A stretch of DNA of 64,000 nucleotides, from assembly GCF_002744735.1 (NCBI RefSeq), contig NZ_KZ319339.1:744001-808000 (forward strand). Direction: 5' to 3'. Positions 7,801-16,841 of this stretch are shown piece by piece; position 1 is the stretch's first letter; each line of letters starts with the position of its first letter. Source of the stretch: Marinobacter guineae (lineage in GTDB: Bacteria > Pseudomonadota > Gammaproteobacteria > Pseudomonadales > Oleiphilaceae). The position numbers and the translations under genes are program-made. Under the pieces are notes generated by a model that did no database searches, had not been told where the DNA came from, and was given only the letters and a program-made list of their open reading frames with translations.

Positions 7801-9719
7801 AACAATTCCTCGAAAATCGGCCGGATACGATGAATGTCAACCACATCGCCGGTGTGAGCCTGGAGGGTGAAATCGTGAATCCACACGGTCTTGCTATGGC
7901 GGTCAGTCACCTCGAACGGATGCTCGCCAATGACGCGGAAACCAAGATTATCGAAAATCGGCATCACGTCTGAAAGGGGCAGCGGTTCGTCCGGATAGAA
8001 CAGCTTGAAGTGCAGCGTGCTCTCATCCTCCTCCAGTGCCCGATAGAAGCTCATGGCAAGGTCGCCTTTGATGGCGGACGCCGAAATATGCTCTAGATCG
8101 ATCGCCGCACGCCTGGCCGAGAACATGTCGGTATAGCTGGCCGGGAAACCGCCGGCCCACAGACGGTAGAGCTCATTGCCCTGCTCTTCACCATAAGCTT
8201 CGCTCAATGCCTCGGAGAGGCCGTCACGCCAGGATTGCGCCAGTTCAATGACTTTCTCACGGATTTCCCCGGTTGGCAGCTGACGGTTTTCAACCTGGGG
8301 CACCCGGATGGTGAACTGGACCCGAGCCAGTACAGATTCGGAGAAATGGGTAACAAACTCGACGTCCTCGGCATCCAGCCGGTCCACCAGTACCTGCTCC
8401 ACTTTCAGACGCAGTTCGGTGTTGTAGATATCCCTCGGGAAGAACGCCAGGCAGGTCACAAACTCCCCGTAAACATCTTCCCGCATGAACAGTTCAATAC
8501 GGCGGCGCTCCTGAATGTACAGGATGCTTTTGGCCACCTTGAGCAGCTCGTCCGGCTCGATCTGGAACAACTCGTCCCGGGGATAGAGCGTCAGAATCTG
8601 CTCCAGTTCCTTGCCGGCGTAATCATCACGAAGGAAGCCGGAACGTTTCATCACACTCTGGAACTTGCGCCTCAGCAGCGGAATTTCATCCGGTCGCTCG
8701 TTATAGACCCGGGCGGTATACAAGCCAAGGAAGCGACGCTCGCCAACAACCTCGCCCTTGCTATTGAACTTCTTCACCGCGATGTAGTCCGGATAGGCCG
8801 GACGGTGGACCCGTGACCGCTGGGCTGACTTGGCAAAGATAAAGATATCGTCGGTCCGGGTCATCTCGTGCCGGGTACGCTGGGGCATCTCATTGAGGCG
8901 CACTCTGTCTGGCCGCTCATTGTTGACCCTGAGGATACCCAGCTCGGAGTTTTCAACTCGCCGGACCACCATGCCGCTCTTGTACTTGGCAAAGTCGTAT
9001 TCGTCGTAGCCCAGGAAGGTGAAATGGTCCCGGGCCAGCCATTCCAGAAACGCCCGGGCCTCTTCCTTCTGCTCTTCATTGATACCGGCGGTGGTACTGT
9101 CCAGCTCCCCGATAATCTCGGTCACCTTTTCAGAAACCAGCGGAAAATCGGATACCGCTATCCGGACTTCATGGAGCACGTTCCGCAGGGTATCTGCCAG
9201 ATCCCGGAGATCCTCCGGATCACTGTGCCGGTCTATTTCCAGGACGATAAAGGCCTCATAGGCGGATCCGGGAGAACTCTTTTTGGTGGGATGCAATTTC
9301 TTCAGCCTGCCGTCCTCGTCCCGCTGGACCTGAAGAATTGAATGCTGAATCGAGTGGGTACCAATTTCCCGCTGATTGATGGCAATGCGCAGGGAATCAA
9401 TCAGGAACGGAATATTGGGGTGCAACACGAAGACGACGGTATGGGTCGACTGCCAGCCATCGCTTTCAAGGTCCGGGTTGAAAACCGCAACCGAAGTTTC
9501 CTCGACGGACCGCTTCTGCAGGAACTGCCAGGCAGCGAGAACGGCACCGTAGGTGTCCGCGAATCGCCGGCTTACCAGCTCTTCCAGGGGAATGTGTGCG
9601 TAATGCTGCTTGGCAAATTCGCTGATTCTTTTGGCTTCGGTTTTGGTAATCTTCTTTGCAAAGGCCTCAGCCAATTGTTCAAAGAACTGATCCTTGCTGG
9701 CCACTGTCAGCGCATTCAT
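4827..9719 (-). CDS. gdhB: NAD-specific glutamate dehydrogenase, 180-kDa class
   Basis: This giant enzyme, 1630 residues from the chosen start, oxidatively deaminates glutamate to 2-oxoglutarate and ammonia with NAD. The long N-terminal region carries the ACT-like regulatory domains of the family. The catalytic core is marked by GGLRWSDRFEDYRTE near residue 820 and VPVGAKGGFVAKR near 850, where the lysine is the expected catalytic residue. The dinucleotide region follows (GIGDMGGDVFGNGLL). ATG 9719 is preferred over an ATG 36 bases upstream because GAGG lies ten bases before it. The length matches the large Pseudomonas-type enzyme. It is monocistronic and divergent from moxR, with 164 bp between them. 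Confidence 0.95.
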   Translation of the reverse strand: MNALTVASKDQFFEQLAEAFAKKITKTEAKRISEFAKQHYAHIPLEELVSRRFADTYGAVLAAWQFLQKRSVEETSVAVFNPDLESDGWQSTHTVVFVLHPNIPFLIDSLRIAINQREIGTHSIQHSILQVQRDEDGRLKKLHPTKKSSPGSAYEAFIVLEIDRHSDPEDLRDLADTLRNVLHEVRIAVSDFPLVSEKVTEIIGELDSTTAGINEEQKEEARAFLEWLARDHFTFLGYDEYDFAKYKSGMVVRRVENSELGILRVNNERPDRVRLNEMPQRTRHEMTRTDDIFIFAKSAQRSRVHRPAYPDYIAVKKFNSKGEVVGERRFLGLYTARVYNERPDEIPLLRRKFQSVMKRSGFLRDDYAGKELEQILTLYPRDELFQIEPDELLKVAKSILYIQERRRIELFMREDVYGEFVTCLAFFPRDIYNTELRLKVEQVLVDRLDAEDVEFVTHFSESVLARVQFTIRVPQVENRQLPTGEIREKVIELAQSWRDGLSEALSEAYGEEQGNELYRLWAGGFPASYTDMFSARRAAIDLEHISASAIKGDLAMSFYRALEEDESTLHFKLFYPDEPLPLSDVMPIFDNLGFRVIGEHPFEVTDRHSKTVWIHDFTLQAHTGDVVDIHRIRPIFEELFRRVWYGEAENDAFNRMLLSSYMSWREIALLRTYARYMRQIRFSNSQTFISNTLVNHVELTRLLLEFFEVRFNPERYQSPGKCQAAQQKLEIEFNAGLENVENLSEDRVLRLYLELIQATLRTNYYQQDEAGGPKPYISVKFDPSSIPDVPLPLPMFEIFVYSPRVEGVHLRGGKVARGGLRWSDRFEDYRTEILGLVKAQQVKNAVIVPVGAKGGFVAKRLPDPSDREAFQAEGIEAYKTFIRGLLDITDNLVDASIQPPERVIRHDEDDHYLVVAADKGTATFSDIANALAAEYGFWMRDAFASGGSNGYDHKKMGITARGAWVSVERHFREMGINPALDEFTAIGIGDMGGDVFGNGLLSSEKTKLVAAFNHVHIFIDPTPDPERSYIERKRLFSLPRSAWTDYDSKLISKGGGIFSRNAKSIPVSPEMKKLLGIKSDRVPPNMLISHILKAQVDLLWVGGIGTYVKASSESQSDVGDKANDGLRINGSELRCKVVGEGGNLGLTQLGRIEYALKGGRLNTDFIDNSGGVDCSDHEVNMKILLNRAVAMGDLTFKQRNIMLEEMTDDVAQLVLKNNYRQTQAISIANEDAATRLEEYRRLMNTFESEGKLNRALEFLPDDETLSERKLDKKGLTRPELSVLISYVKGDLKQTLINSTLPDDPMLAGEMYKVFPRDLTQKFSKELGEHQLRREIIATQIANDMVNHMGITFVERLNQSTGADAASIALAWIIARDVFRIDNWWDRIEDLDFHVPAQLQMQLMQDLMRLMRRSVRWLLRNRRAELSIQSHMERFADSVWAITAGLPEYLGEQARISWEKRHQALVDAGLPSELASVVSGTGHLYSSLGIIEAQEASGMPLKTVANLYYELGDRLDLNWFANAIASLTPASHWQALARESFREDLDWQQRALTTGVLKLAEKPADVPACVEGWMERYQQMIERWKSMLSELKGVREPEYAMFSVALRELLDLAQTTMHQPHGEVEAEAQTN

Positions 9720-9883
9720 GGTCGACCTCAGTTGGTGTGAAATAAACGTAATCACGGTATCGTCACATAAGCATAGTCAAACCCTTGATTTTTGCCGGCC
9801 AGACGCTAAAACTGCGGCAACTACCTACGCACGATACGGGTTTCTCCGGAATAATCCTCAATGAGAGGGAGCAGTCACTTCAA

Positions 9884-10846
9884 ATGTCGTTACAGAATAC
9901 GTTCGGTGAGTTACGGGTACAGTTAGCCAAACGGATAATCGGCCAGGAAAAACTGGTAGACCGCCTGCTGATCGCCCTGCTCGCAGACGGTCACCTGCTT
10001 GTTGAAGGGGCTCCGGGTCTGGCCAAAACTACTGCGATCAAGGCCCTCGCAGATCACCTGGACGGGAATTTCCACCGTATCCAGTTTACCCCGGACCTGC
10101 TGCCATCAGACGTCACGGGCAGCGAGATCTACCGGCCGGAAACCGGCCAGTTCGAGTTCCAGCGTGGCCCTATTTTCCACAATCTGGTGCTGGCCGACGA
10201 AATCAACCGCGCACCAGCCAAGGTACAGTCAGCACTACTGGAAGCCATGGGGGAACGACAGGTCAGCGTGGGCATGCGCACCTTCACTCTGGACCAGCCA
10301 TTCATGGTAATGGCCACCCAGAACCCGATTGAGCAGGAAGGCACCTATCCGCTGCCCGAAGCGCAACTGGACCGGTTCCTGATGCACGTGGTAATCCATT
10401 ACCCGTCGGCGGAAGCGGAGAAAGCTATTCTTCAGCTCGCCCGGAACGATTATCGGCAGGGCCTGCCAAAGACTGACCTCCGTCTCACGGCTCAACAGGT
10501 TTTTGCGGCCCGGGCCGAGGTGGCCGACATCTACATGGCAGAGGCTGTCGAGCAGTATCTGCTCGCACTGGTTCTGGCAACCCGGGACCCGGGCACCCTG
10601 GACCCGGAGCTCGCACGCTGGACAGCCTTCGGCGCCAGCCCCCGGGGCACCATTGCTCTGGATCGCTGTTCCCGTGCTCTGGCATGGCTTGATGGCCGCG
10701 ACTATGTCACGCCCGACGACGTCCGGGCCATGGCCTTTGATGTACTGCGCCACCGTATACTGCTGACCTTTGAGGCCGAGGCCGAAGGCATGACCGCAGA
10801 CACCGTGATTGAGCGGCTGATCGAACGTGTTCCGGTAAGTGCCTGA
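9884..10846 (+). CDS. MoxR-family AAA+ ATPase of the Bat operon
   Basis: This 320-residue protein is a MoxR AAA+ ATPase. Walker A is GAPGLAKTT near residue 42, Walker B is VLADEINR near 101, sensor 1 is ATQNPIEQEGTYPLPEAQLDRF, and the C-terminal lid carries GASPRGT. Such ATPases act with von Willebrand factor A (VWA) proteins as maturation or metal-insertion chaperones. The chosen ATG follows GAGAGGGAG by about 12 bases; an upstream in-frame ATG at 9785 lacks family similarity. It is the first gene of a six-gene operon and overlaps or nearly touches the next. Confidence 0.92.
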   Translation: MSLQNTFGELRVQLAKRIIGQEKLVDRLLIALLADGHLLVEGAPGLAKTTAIKALADHLDGNFHRIQFTPDLLPSDVTGSEIYRPETGQFEFQRGPIFHNLVLADEINRAPAKVQSALLEAMGERQVSVGMRTFTLDQPFMVMATQNPIEQEGTYPLPEAQLDRFLMHVVIHYPSAEAEKAILQLARNDYRQGLPKTDLRLTAQQVFAARAEVADIYMAEAVEQYLLALVLATRDPGTLDPELARWTAFGASPRGTIALDRCSRALAWLDGRDYVTPDDVRAMAFDVLRHRILLTFEAEAEGMTADTVIERLIERVPVSA

Positions 10847-10883
10847 AAGCGACGACGGAAGTTATTCACGGGAGCCGTCAGGA

Positions 10884-11825
10884 ATGCCGAATACCGACGC
10901 CGTAACCAACATCGGCCTGCCGGATCTCATCCGCCTGCAGGCAGACGCAAGGGCATTGAAACTGCCTTCAGCACGCCCGGTACGTTCCCGCCAGGCCGGC
11001 CTTCAGCGATCGCCCCAGCGCGGCCGGGGCATGGCTTTTGCCGAAGTCAGGCTATACCAGCCCGGCGATGACATCCGCAGTATCGACTGGCGGGTAACCG
11101 CAAGACGGCAGGCACCGCACACCAAGCTCTACGAGGAGGAAAGGGAACGGCCAGTACTACTCCTGTGCGACCTCGGCCCCAGCCTGTTTTTCGCCAGTAC
11201 CGGCGCCTTCAAACAGGTGCGATGCGCCCAGCTGGCTTCCATTCTCGCCTGGCTGGCTCTTTGGTCCGGCGACCAGGTCGGCGGCATTGTCTTTAATGGT
11301 GAAACGCTGAGCGTTCAGCGCCCGGCCCGGCGCAAAAAATCGGTACTACGGCTGCTGGATACCCTGGCGGAGCAGCAACACAGGTCGAGTCGCGACCTGC
11401 CGCAAAAGGAAGGTGCCGGTCCGGCCAGGCTGGATACGGCCCTGACCGAGGCGCGCCGGGTTGCCCATACCGGCAGCAGGATTTTCGTGATCAGCGATTT
11501 TCTGGAGATCTCCCCGGAGACCGGGAAACTGCTGGGCGCCCTGGCCCGCCACAATGCTGTCAGTGCACTCAGGGTCGTCGATCCCCTGGAAAAGGAATTA
11601 CCCAAAGCCGGGCGGTTCGCGGTAGCGGGCCCCGATGGCCCAGTCTGGTTTGACGCCGCCAACCCGCGCTTCCAGAGAGCCTGGCATGAGAAGGTGGCCC
11701 ACCATGAAGGGCAGCTCCAAGACTGTTTCCGAACCTCGGGCGTTATTGCAGCAACTGTCTCGACGGGAGAGGATCCAGCGGTGGCTCTGAAATCACTGCT
11801 CGGACCAGGGGGGCGAATCGGGTGA
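10884..11825 (+). CDS. DUF58 domain protein of the Bat operon
   Basis: The 313-residue protein carries the DUF58 signature YQPGDDIRSIDWRVTAR around residue 55, followed by a VWA-like fold (VLLLCDLGPSLFF). It is soluble, with no signal peptide or membrane helix. DUF58 proteins almost always follow moxR and are thought to be substrates or partners of the ATPase. The start at 10884 has GGGAG nine bases upstream. A GTG at 10839, overlapping moxR, would add 15 residues and cannot be excluded. The stop overlaps the next start (GTGA). Confidence 0.88.
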   Translation: MPNTDAVTNIGLPDLIRLQADARALKLPSARPVRSRQAGLQRSPQRGRGMAFAEVRLYQPGDDIRSIDWRVTARRQAPHTKLYEEERERPVLLLCDLGPSLFFASTGAFKQVRCAQLASILAWLALWSGDQVGGIVFNGETLSVQRPARRKKSVLRLLDTLAEQQHRSSRDLPQKEGAGPARLDTALTEARRVAHTGSRIFVISDFLEISPETGKLLGALARHNAVSALRVVDPLEKELPKAGRFAVAGPDGPVWFDAANPRFQRAWHEKVAHHEGQLQDCFRTSGVIAATVSTGEDPAVALKSLLGPGGRIG

Positions 11826-12292
11826 ATCCGCAAGATCCACTCAGCCAGCTCAGAGACATTCACCTGCCCGATCCAGGGGGCTTCTGGCCGCCAGCGCCTG
11901 GGTGGTGGATCCTGGCCATTCTGGTGATTGCCCTCATCGCGGCACTGATCTGGCTGACTCTCAAGCGCAGAAGCAAAAACCGCTGGTTCCGGTCGGCACG
12001 GTCGGAACTGGCCCTGCTGGAGCTTTCGGCGACCCCGGATGCCCGGTGGTTTATGCAGCTGAATACGCTTCTGAAGCAGGCCGCCCGGGAGCGATACCCG
12101 GAATCGCACCCGGAAGCCCTGACCGGTGATGCCTGGGTGGAATTCCTGCTAGCCACAGGCCCCAAACACCGGGTTGCCTCAAGGCCGGTGGCTGAGGCCC
12201 TGGTACAAAGCGCCTGGCGGCCGTCGGTGTCAACCGAGCCTGCTCAGGCGCTGGCATTTGCCAGGCTGTGGCTGGGAGGCCAGAAATGCTGA
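11822..12292 (+). CDS. DUF4381 membrane protein of the Bat operon
   Basis: This 156-residue protein starts at GTG overlapping the DUF58 stop. It begins with the conserved segment LRDIHLPDPGGFWPPAPGWW, then a single membrane helix at about residues 27-48, and a basic, helical cytoplasmic tail. This is the DUF4381 pattern seen between DUF58 and VWA genes in moxR operons. Its biochemical role is unknown. It probably anchors the complex to the membrane. Its stop overlaps the batA start in ATGCTGA, which indicates translational coupling. Confidence 0.85.
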   Translation: MNPQDPLSQLRDIHLPDPGGFWPPAPGWWILAILVIALIAALIWLTLKRRSKNRWFRSARSELALLELSATPDARWFMQLNTLLKQAARERYPESHPEALTGDAWVEFLLATGPKHRVASRPVAEALVQSAWRPSVSTEPAQALAFARLWLGGQKC

Positions 12293-13314
12293 ACCTTGCC
12301 TGGCCCTGGGTGCTCACTCTGGTAATCATTCCTCTGCTTCTTCAGTGGCGCAAACCTCAGGGGCAGTCGGTGGATGCACCGGTTCTGCCGATTGGCCACT
12401 GGCTGTCAGACCTGCCCGGCGTAAGCCGCCGCGGCAGTGCTATGCCGCTGTGGCAGAAACTGCTGCTGTTTCTGATGTGGGTATTACTGGTCATCGCTCT
12501 GGCGAGGCCGCAGCATGTTGGCGAACAAACTCAGATGCCGGTTTCCGGCCGTGACCTGATGTTAGTGGTGGATATTTCTCCCAGTATGGACGAGCAGGAC
12601 ATGGTGCTTCAGGGCCGGAGCATTAACCGACTGCAAGCTGTTAAGCGGGTCCTTGATGACTTCATCTCCCGCCGCCAGGGCGACCGGTTGGGGTTGATCC
12701 TTTTCGGCACCGAACCCTACGTCCAGGCGCCCCTGACCTTTGACCTTGAAACCGTCAGAACCCTGATGCAGGAAGCCGGCCTCGGTATGGCAGGCCGGGC
12801 CACCGCCATTGGTGATGCCATTGGCCTTGCCACCAAGCGGCTCCGGGACCGACCCCAAGATCAGCGAGTGATGGTATTGCTCACTGATGGTGCCAACACC
12901 GCCGGCGAAATCACACCAGACAAGGCCACGGAGATTGCCGCTGCCGCCGGCATACGGATTTACACCATCGGTATCGGCGCGGAGTCCATGGTGCAACGCG
13001 GCCTGTTGGGGTCGCGCCGTGTCAACCCGTCCCGGGATCTGGACGAGAGCCTGTTGACCCGAATGGCGCAGCAGACCGGCGGTGAGTATTTCCGCGCCCG
13101 CAGCCTGCCAGAGCTTGAGCTGATCTACGAAAGCATTGATCAGCTGGAGCCTATCGAACTGGAGGGCAAATACTACCGCCCGGTCACCGAACTCTATGCC
13201 TGGCCCGCCGGCCTCGCGGCAGCCTTGTGGGCCATGCTGTTTCTGTACCGGCACATGGGCCAGTTTCTGGCCTCGCGGCGCCCGCATAGGGAGGGGAAAC
13301 CGGATGTTGGCTGA
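12286..13314 (+). CDS. batA: VWA-domain membrane protein BatA
   Basis: 342 residues from ATG 12286, which has GGGAGG eight bases upstream. Membrane helices flank a VWA domain: one near residues 5-20, one near 60-78, and one near the C-terminus (LAAALWAMLFLY). The metal-ion-dependent adhesion site is DISPSM near residue 96, with the later conserved LLTDGANT. BatA is proposed to work with BatB, BatD and the MoxR ATPase in envelope stress or oxygen tolerance. The exact function is not settled. It overlaps batB by 11 bp. Confidence 0.88.
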   Translation: MLNLAWPWVLTLVIIPLLLQWRKPQGQSVDAPVLPIGHWLSDLPGVSRRGSAMPLWQKLLLFLMWVLLVIALARPQHVGEQTQMPVSGRDLMLVVDISPSMDEQDMVLQGRSINRLQAVKRVLDDFISRRQGDRLGLILFGTEPYVQAPLTFDLETVRTLMQEAGLGMAGRATAIGDAIGLATKRLRDRPQDQRVMVLLTDGANTAGEITPDKATEIAAAAGIRIYTIGIGAESMVQRGLLGSRRVNPSRDLDESLLTRMAQQTGGEYFRARSLPELELIYESIDQLEPIELEGKYYRPVTELYAWPAGLAAALWAMLFLYRHMGQFLASRRPHREGKPDVG

Positions 13315-15115
13315 TTTTCATTTCCTGCGCCCGTTCTGGCTGTTGTTGGTTCTGCTGCTGCCTCTGATGTACCTGGCGTTCCGCCAGTTTCGTCTGGGGG
13401 ACAGCGGCTGGGCTCGGCTCATTCCGGCTCGTTTGCTGTCGCCTGTCATACGGCACGATGGCACATCAGGCAGAACCCACAAATCCCCAATGGTACCGGC
13501 TGCCATTGCCCTGGTCGTTCTGGCCACGGGCCTTGCCGGACCGGCATGGCGGGAAGCGCCTACCCCGCTTAAGCAGCCGGGTGACAGCCTTGTGATCGCA
13601 CTTGACCTGTCACTCTCCATGCTGGCAACCGACGTAGAACCAGACCGTCTGACCCGAGCCAAACGGAAAATCCGGGATATTCTCGCGGTGCGGCAGGGCA
13701 GCCTGACCGGGCTGCTCGTTTACGCCGGCGATGCTCACGTGGTCACACCGCTGACCGACGATGCCAGAACCATCAAGGGCATGCTGGATGTGCTTGATCC
13801 AGTCATTATGCCAGCCACCGGCAATCGCGCTGATCTTGCCGTCGCCAGGGCGGCCGACCTGCTGAAACAGGGTGCGCCGGGTAACGGCCGGATTCTGGTA
13901 ATCACCGATAAGATCAGTGAACGCTATTGGCCTGACATACGGGACACCCTGTCCGGCGCCGGGTATGCGCTCAACACCCTAGTGGTGGGGACGGAAGAAG
14001 GCGGGCCCATCCCCCTCGCCCGCCGCGGATTCATTCGTGAAGACGGTGACATTGTGATCAGCCGCGCCACCCCCGACGCCCTGTCAGAGCTTGCCCGGAG
14101 CACCGGAGGACAGAGCCATGAACTGACCCTCAACAGCTCCGATATTGAATCCCTTGAGCTCAGTCCGAAAGACTCCGGTGACTGGCAGGAAACAAAAGCA
14201 GGGCTGACTGTCAGCCGTTGGCAGGATGACGGTTACTGGCTGCTCTGGCTTGCTGCCCCCTTGATTTTGCTGGGCTGGCGCCGGGGCGCATTAACTGCCC
14301 TGGCGCTGGTGCTTTTGCCAGCGCTTCCACAGCCGGCAGCAGCCATGACCTGGGCCGACCTTTGGCAACGTCAGGATCAGAGAGCCAATGAACTGATCCA
14401 GAATGATCCGAAACAGGCAGCCGCCAGGCTGGATGATCCCGAGTGGAAAGGCTCCGCACTGTATCGGTCTGGTCAGTTTGATGCGGCCGCCCAGGTCTTT
14501 TCCCGGGCCGAAGGGCCCCGCGCCAGTTACAACCGGGGCAATGCACTGGCCAGAGCAGGCAAACTCGAAGAAGCCCTCTCAGCCTATGATAAGGCTTTGG
14601 CAGCGAATCCGGAGATGGAAGATGCCCGCCACAACCGGAAGATTGTCGAGGAATTACTGAAACGGAAAAATCAGAGCAAAGACGACAGTCAGAGCAATAA
14701 ACAGCAAGACCCGTCAGAATCCCAGGGCGGCGATGGCAACAATCAGCAGGATAGTCAGAGCCAGCCCGGAAACAATAAAAATCCCGGTGACTCTGGCAAC
14801 GAGCAGCAGCAAAACCCCGGGAACAGCCAGCGTTCAGCCGGGAACCCTGAAGAGTCAGGCGAGCAGAACCGCGAACCGGGTCAGCAGAACGGTGACCAGA
14901 AGAAAGAAACTCCGGAGCAGGGGTCAGTAGAACGGGAGTCACAGACGAATCAGTCCCAGGCACCTGCGCCCATTTCTGAAACACCCCTGACGCAGAGCCA
15001 GGAGCAATCGCTCAGACGGGTTCCCGACAACCCGGGCGGCCTGTTACAACGCAAGTTCCTGCAACAGTATCAACAACGCCAGACTCCATCCGATGAGGGC
15101 GATACACCATGGTAA
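13304..15115 (+). CDS. batB: VWA-TPR protein, BatB/BatC fusion
   Basis: 603 residues from ATG 13304, which follows GGGAGGGGAAACCGG and overlaps batA. N-terminal membrane helices precede a VWA domain with the MIDAS motif DLSLSM near residue 100. A third helix (LLWLAAPLILLGW) is followed by a TPR stretch at about residues 370-445 (YNRGNALARAGKLEEALSAY), the part that is separate as BatC in some genomes. The tail, roughly residues 450-555, is extremely rich in Gln, Asn, Ser and Gly and looks disordered. The start given by the longest open frame (13136) lies inside batA in another frame and was rejected. Confidence 0.87.
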   Translation: MLADFHFLRPFWLLLVLLLPLMYLAFRQFRLGDSGWARLIPARLLSPVIRHDGTSGRTHKSPMVPAAIALVVLATGLAGPAWREAPTPLKQPGDSLVIALDLSLSMLATDVEPDRLTRAKRKIRDILAVRQGSLTGLLVYAGDAHVVTPLTDDARTIKGMLDVLDPVIMPATGNRADLAVARAADLLKQGAPGNGRILVITDKISERYWPDIRDTLSGAGYALNTLVVGTEEGGPIPLARRGFIREDGDIVISRATPDALSELARSTGGQSHELTLNSSDIESLELSPKDSGDWQETKAGLTVSRWQDDGYWLLWLAAPLILLGWRRGALTALALVLLPALPQPAAAMTWADLWQRQDQRANELIQNDPKQAAARLDDPEWKGSALYRSGQFDAAAQVFSRAEGPRASYNRGNALARAGKLEEALSAYDKALAANPEMEDARHNRKIVEELLKRKNQSKDDSQSNKQQDPSESQGGDGNNQQDSQSQPGNNKNPGDSGNEQQQNPGNSQRSAGNPEESGEQNREPGQQNGDQKKETPEQGSVERESQTNQSQAPAPISETPLTQSQEQSLRRVPDNPGGLLQRKFLQQYQQRQTPSDEGDTPW

Positions 15116-16830
15116 AACGGTTGATCACAGCAGCCGTCTGTCTTTTTCTTCTAACGGCAATCTGGCTACCGGCCCAGGCACAAGAACTTACAGTCGAGCC
15201 TGACCGAACCCGGCTGTACGAGGGTGAAGTGCTGACCCTCACGGTCAAAGGCAGCATGGAAATCGATATCAACCTGGGCAACCTGTTCGATTTCGACATG
15301 TCTAACCTGCCCAAGCCCGATATCGAAAAGGTACAGCCGGATTTCGAGATTCTGGCACAGAACCAGCAATACAGCATCCAGACGATCAACAACCAGATGG
15401 TGGGGGAGATCACCTGGACCTATCAGCTTGCCCCGACAACCACCGGTGAACTGACCATTCCCGCCCTCACTTTCAATAACGCTGTTTCCGAGCCTGTCAC
15501 GGTCGAAGTAGTGGACGGCACGCCTCCGGATCAGGAGAACACCGGCCGTGACAGTTTTATTGAACTGTCTGCCGATAAGGCCGAGGTTTATGTGCAAGAG
15601 CAGTTGACGCTGACCGTAAGTCTGTTTTTCCGCGGCAACCTGATTCGGGGAGAACTGTCTGAGCCCCAACACCCCAATGTCGTTATCGAACCGCTCGGCA
15701 GGCAACAGGAATTCTCACGCTACCGTGACGGCGTACGCTATCGTGTAGTGGAACGCCGCTATGCTCTGTTTCCCCAGCGCCCGGGCAACTTCAAGCTCTC
15801 CCCGATCCGGTTTGAGGGACAGGCCCGGGACGCCCAGGGCAAGCTGAAATTCCTCAGGGACAGCGAGGAGCTGTTTGAAATACCGGTCAAGGACGTCCCA
15901 TCGCAGTTCACCGGGAAAACCTGGTTGCCGGCAAGCAGCGTAAACCTGACAGAAGCCGGGTTGCCGCCTACTCTTGAAGTCGAAACCGGTGAAAACATCA
16001 CCCGTGAAATCCGGCTGACAGCAACCGACCTGCCCTCAGAGACGCTGCCGCCGTTGCCGGATGTCGTGCCACCGGGTTTGAGGAGTTATCCGGAACAACC
16101 CGAACGAACCACTGAGACAACGCCTGACGGGCTTACCTCATCATTGACTCAGTCAGTGGCCCTGGTACCCATTGAGGCCGGGCAAATGACCCTGCCCGCC
16201 ATCCGCATACACTGGTGGGACACGGAAGCCGATCGCGAACGTGTTGCTGTGCTTCCGGAAAAAACGCTGACGGTCACAGACCCGACAGCCACCGCCGACG
16301 CAGTGCCGCCGGAGAACACAGCGACAACAGGCGGTCAGCTCCCCACAACAAGTGCGGAGCCCAGCTCCCCGGATACGCCGACCCCGGACCTGAGCACGCC
16401 CTGGAAATGGCTCAGCCTGACGCTGGCAGCACTCTGGATCGGGACTTTGCTGGTCTGGTGGCGGTCGCGGAATCCGGCAAAACGGCCGGTTACCAGCGAG
16501 AACAGAAATGATCGGGCCGCCTTTGAACGACTCATCAAGGCCACCCGGGACGGTTCTGCGACAACGCCGGAACTGCTGGTGGAATGGGCCAACCTGCACG
16601 CCCCCGGTCATGGCTTTCATTCTGCGGCAGACGTTACCGGCCATTTCCGGAACGATGCGTTAACGGCGGAGACCAGAAAACTGCAGGCTCGGCTTTTCGC
16701 GCCCGGTCAAGGCACTGACGATTGGGATGGGCGCCCCATGGTCAGGGCATTGCAGCAGATAAGGGAAGCGACTACAAAGCCGGATTCCCGGACTGACCTG
16801 CCGCCGCTCTTTCCCCAAGGCCTGGCCTAG
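15109..16830 (+). CDS. batD: BatD-like periplasmic protein
   Basis: This 573-residue protein has a signal peptide (LITAAVCLFLLTAIWLPAQA, cleavage after AQA). Immunoglobulin-like beta domains with the BatD repeat pattern follow, starting ELTVEPDRTRLYEGE. A C-terminal membrane helix lies near residue 430 (WLSLTLAALWIGTLLVWW), with a cytoplasmic tail of about 125 residues. BatD proteins are predicted periplasmic partners of BatA and BatB. The start overlaps batB by 7 bp. A 20-bp palindrome overlaps its stop codon. Confidence 0.88.
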   Translation: MVKRLITAAVCLFLLTAIWLPAQAQELTVEPDRTRLYEGEVLTLTVKGSMEIDINLGNLFDFDMSNLPKPDIEKVQPDFEILAQNQQYSIQTINNQMVGEITWTYQLAPTTTGELTIPALTFNNAVSEPVTVEVVDGTPPDQENTGRDSFIELSADKAEVYVQEQLTLTVSLFFRGNLIRGELSEPQHPNVVIEPLGRQQEFSRYRDGVRYRVVERRYALFPQRPGNFKLSPIRFEGQARDAQGKLKFLRDSEELFEIPVKDVPSQFTGKTWLPASSVNLTEAGLPPTLEVETGENITREIRLTATDLPSETLPPLPDVVPPGLRSYPEQPERTTETTPDGLTSSLTQSVALVPIEAGQMTLPAIRIHWWDTEADRERVAVLPEKTLTVTDPTATADAVPPENTATTGGQLPTTSAEPSSPDTPTPDLSTPWKWLSLTLAALWIGTLLVWWRSRNPAKRPVTSENRNDRAAFERLIKATRDGSATTPELLVEWANLHAPGHGFHSAADVTGHFRNDALTAETRKLQARLFAPGQGTDDWDGRPMVRALQQIREATTKPDSRTDLPPLFPQGLA

Positions 16831-16838
16831 GCCAGGCC
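16819..16838. terminator. Perfect 20-bp palindrome between converging batD and ccmI
   Basis: GGCCTGGCC and its complement meet at TAGG to form a perfect 20-bp palindrome that includes the batD TAG stop (16828-16830). Only 11 bp separate the two converging genes. No T run follows on either strand. It could act as a bidirectional roadblock or transcription-stopping hairpin for both operons, but this is inferred. Confidence 0.4.
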
Positions 16839-16841
16839 GGA

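Noticed and set aside
6672..7973. Long open frame on the plus strand opposite gdhB
   Set aside because: It lies entirely antisense to the clear glutamate dehydrogenase, shows no domain or ribosome binding site, and is explained by GC-rich third positions of the real gene.
13136..13303. Extended N-terminus of batB inside batA
   Set aside because: The added residues are read in another frame of batA, with no family similarity. ATG 13304 has a strong ribosome binding site.
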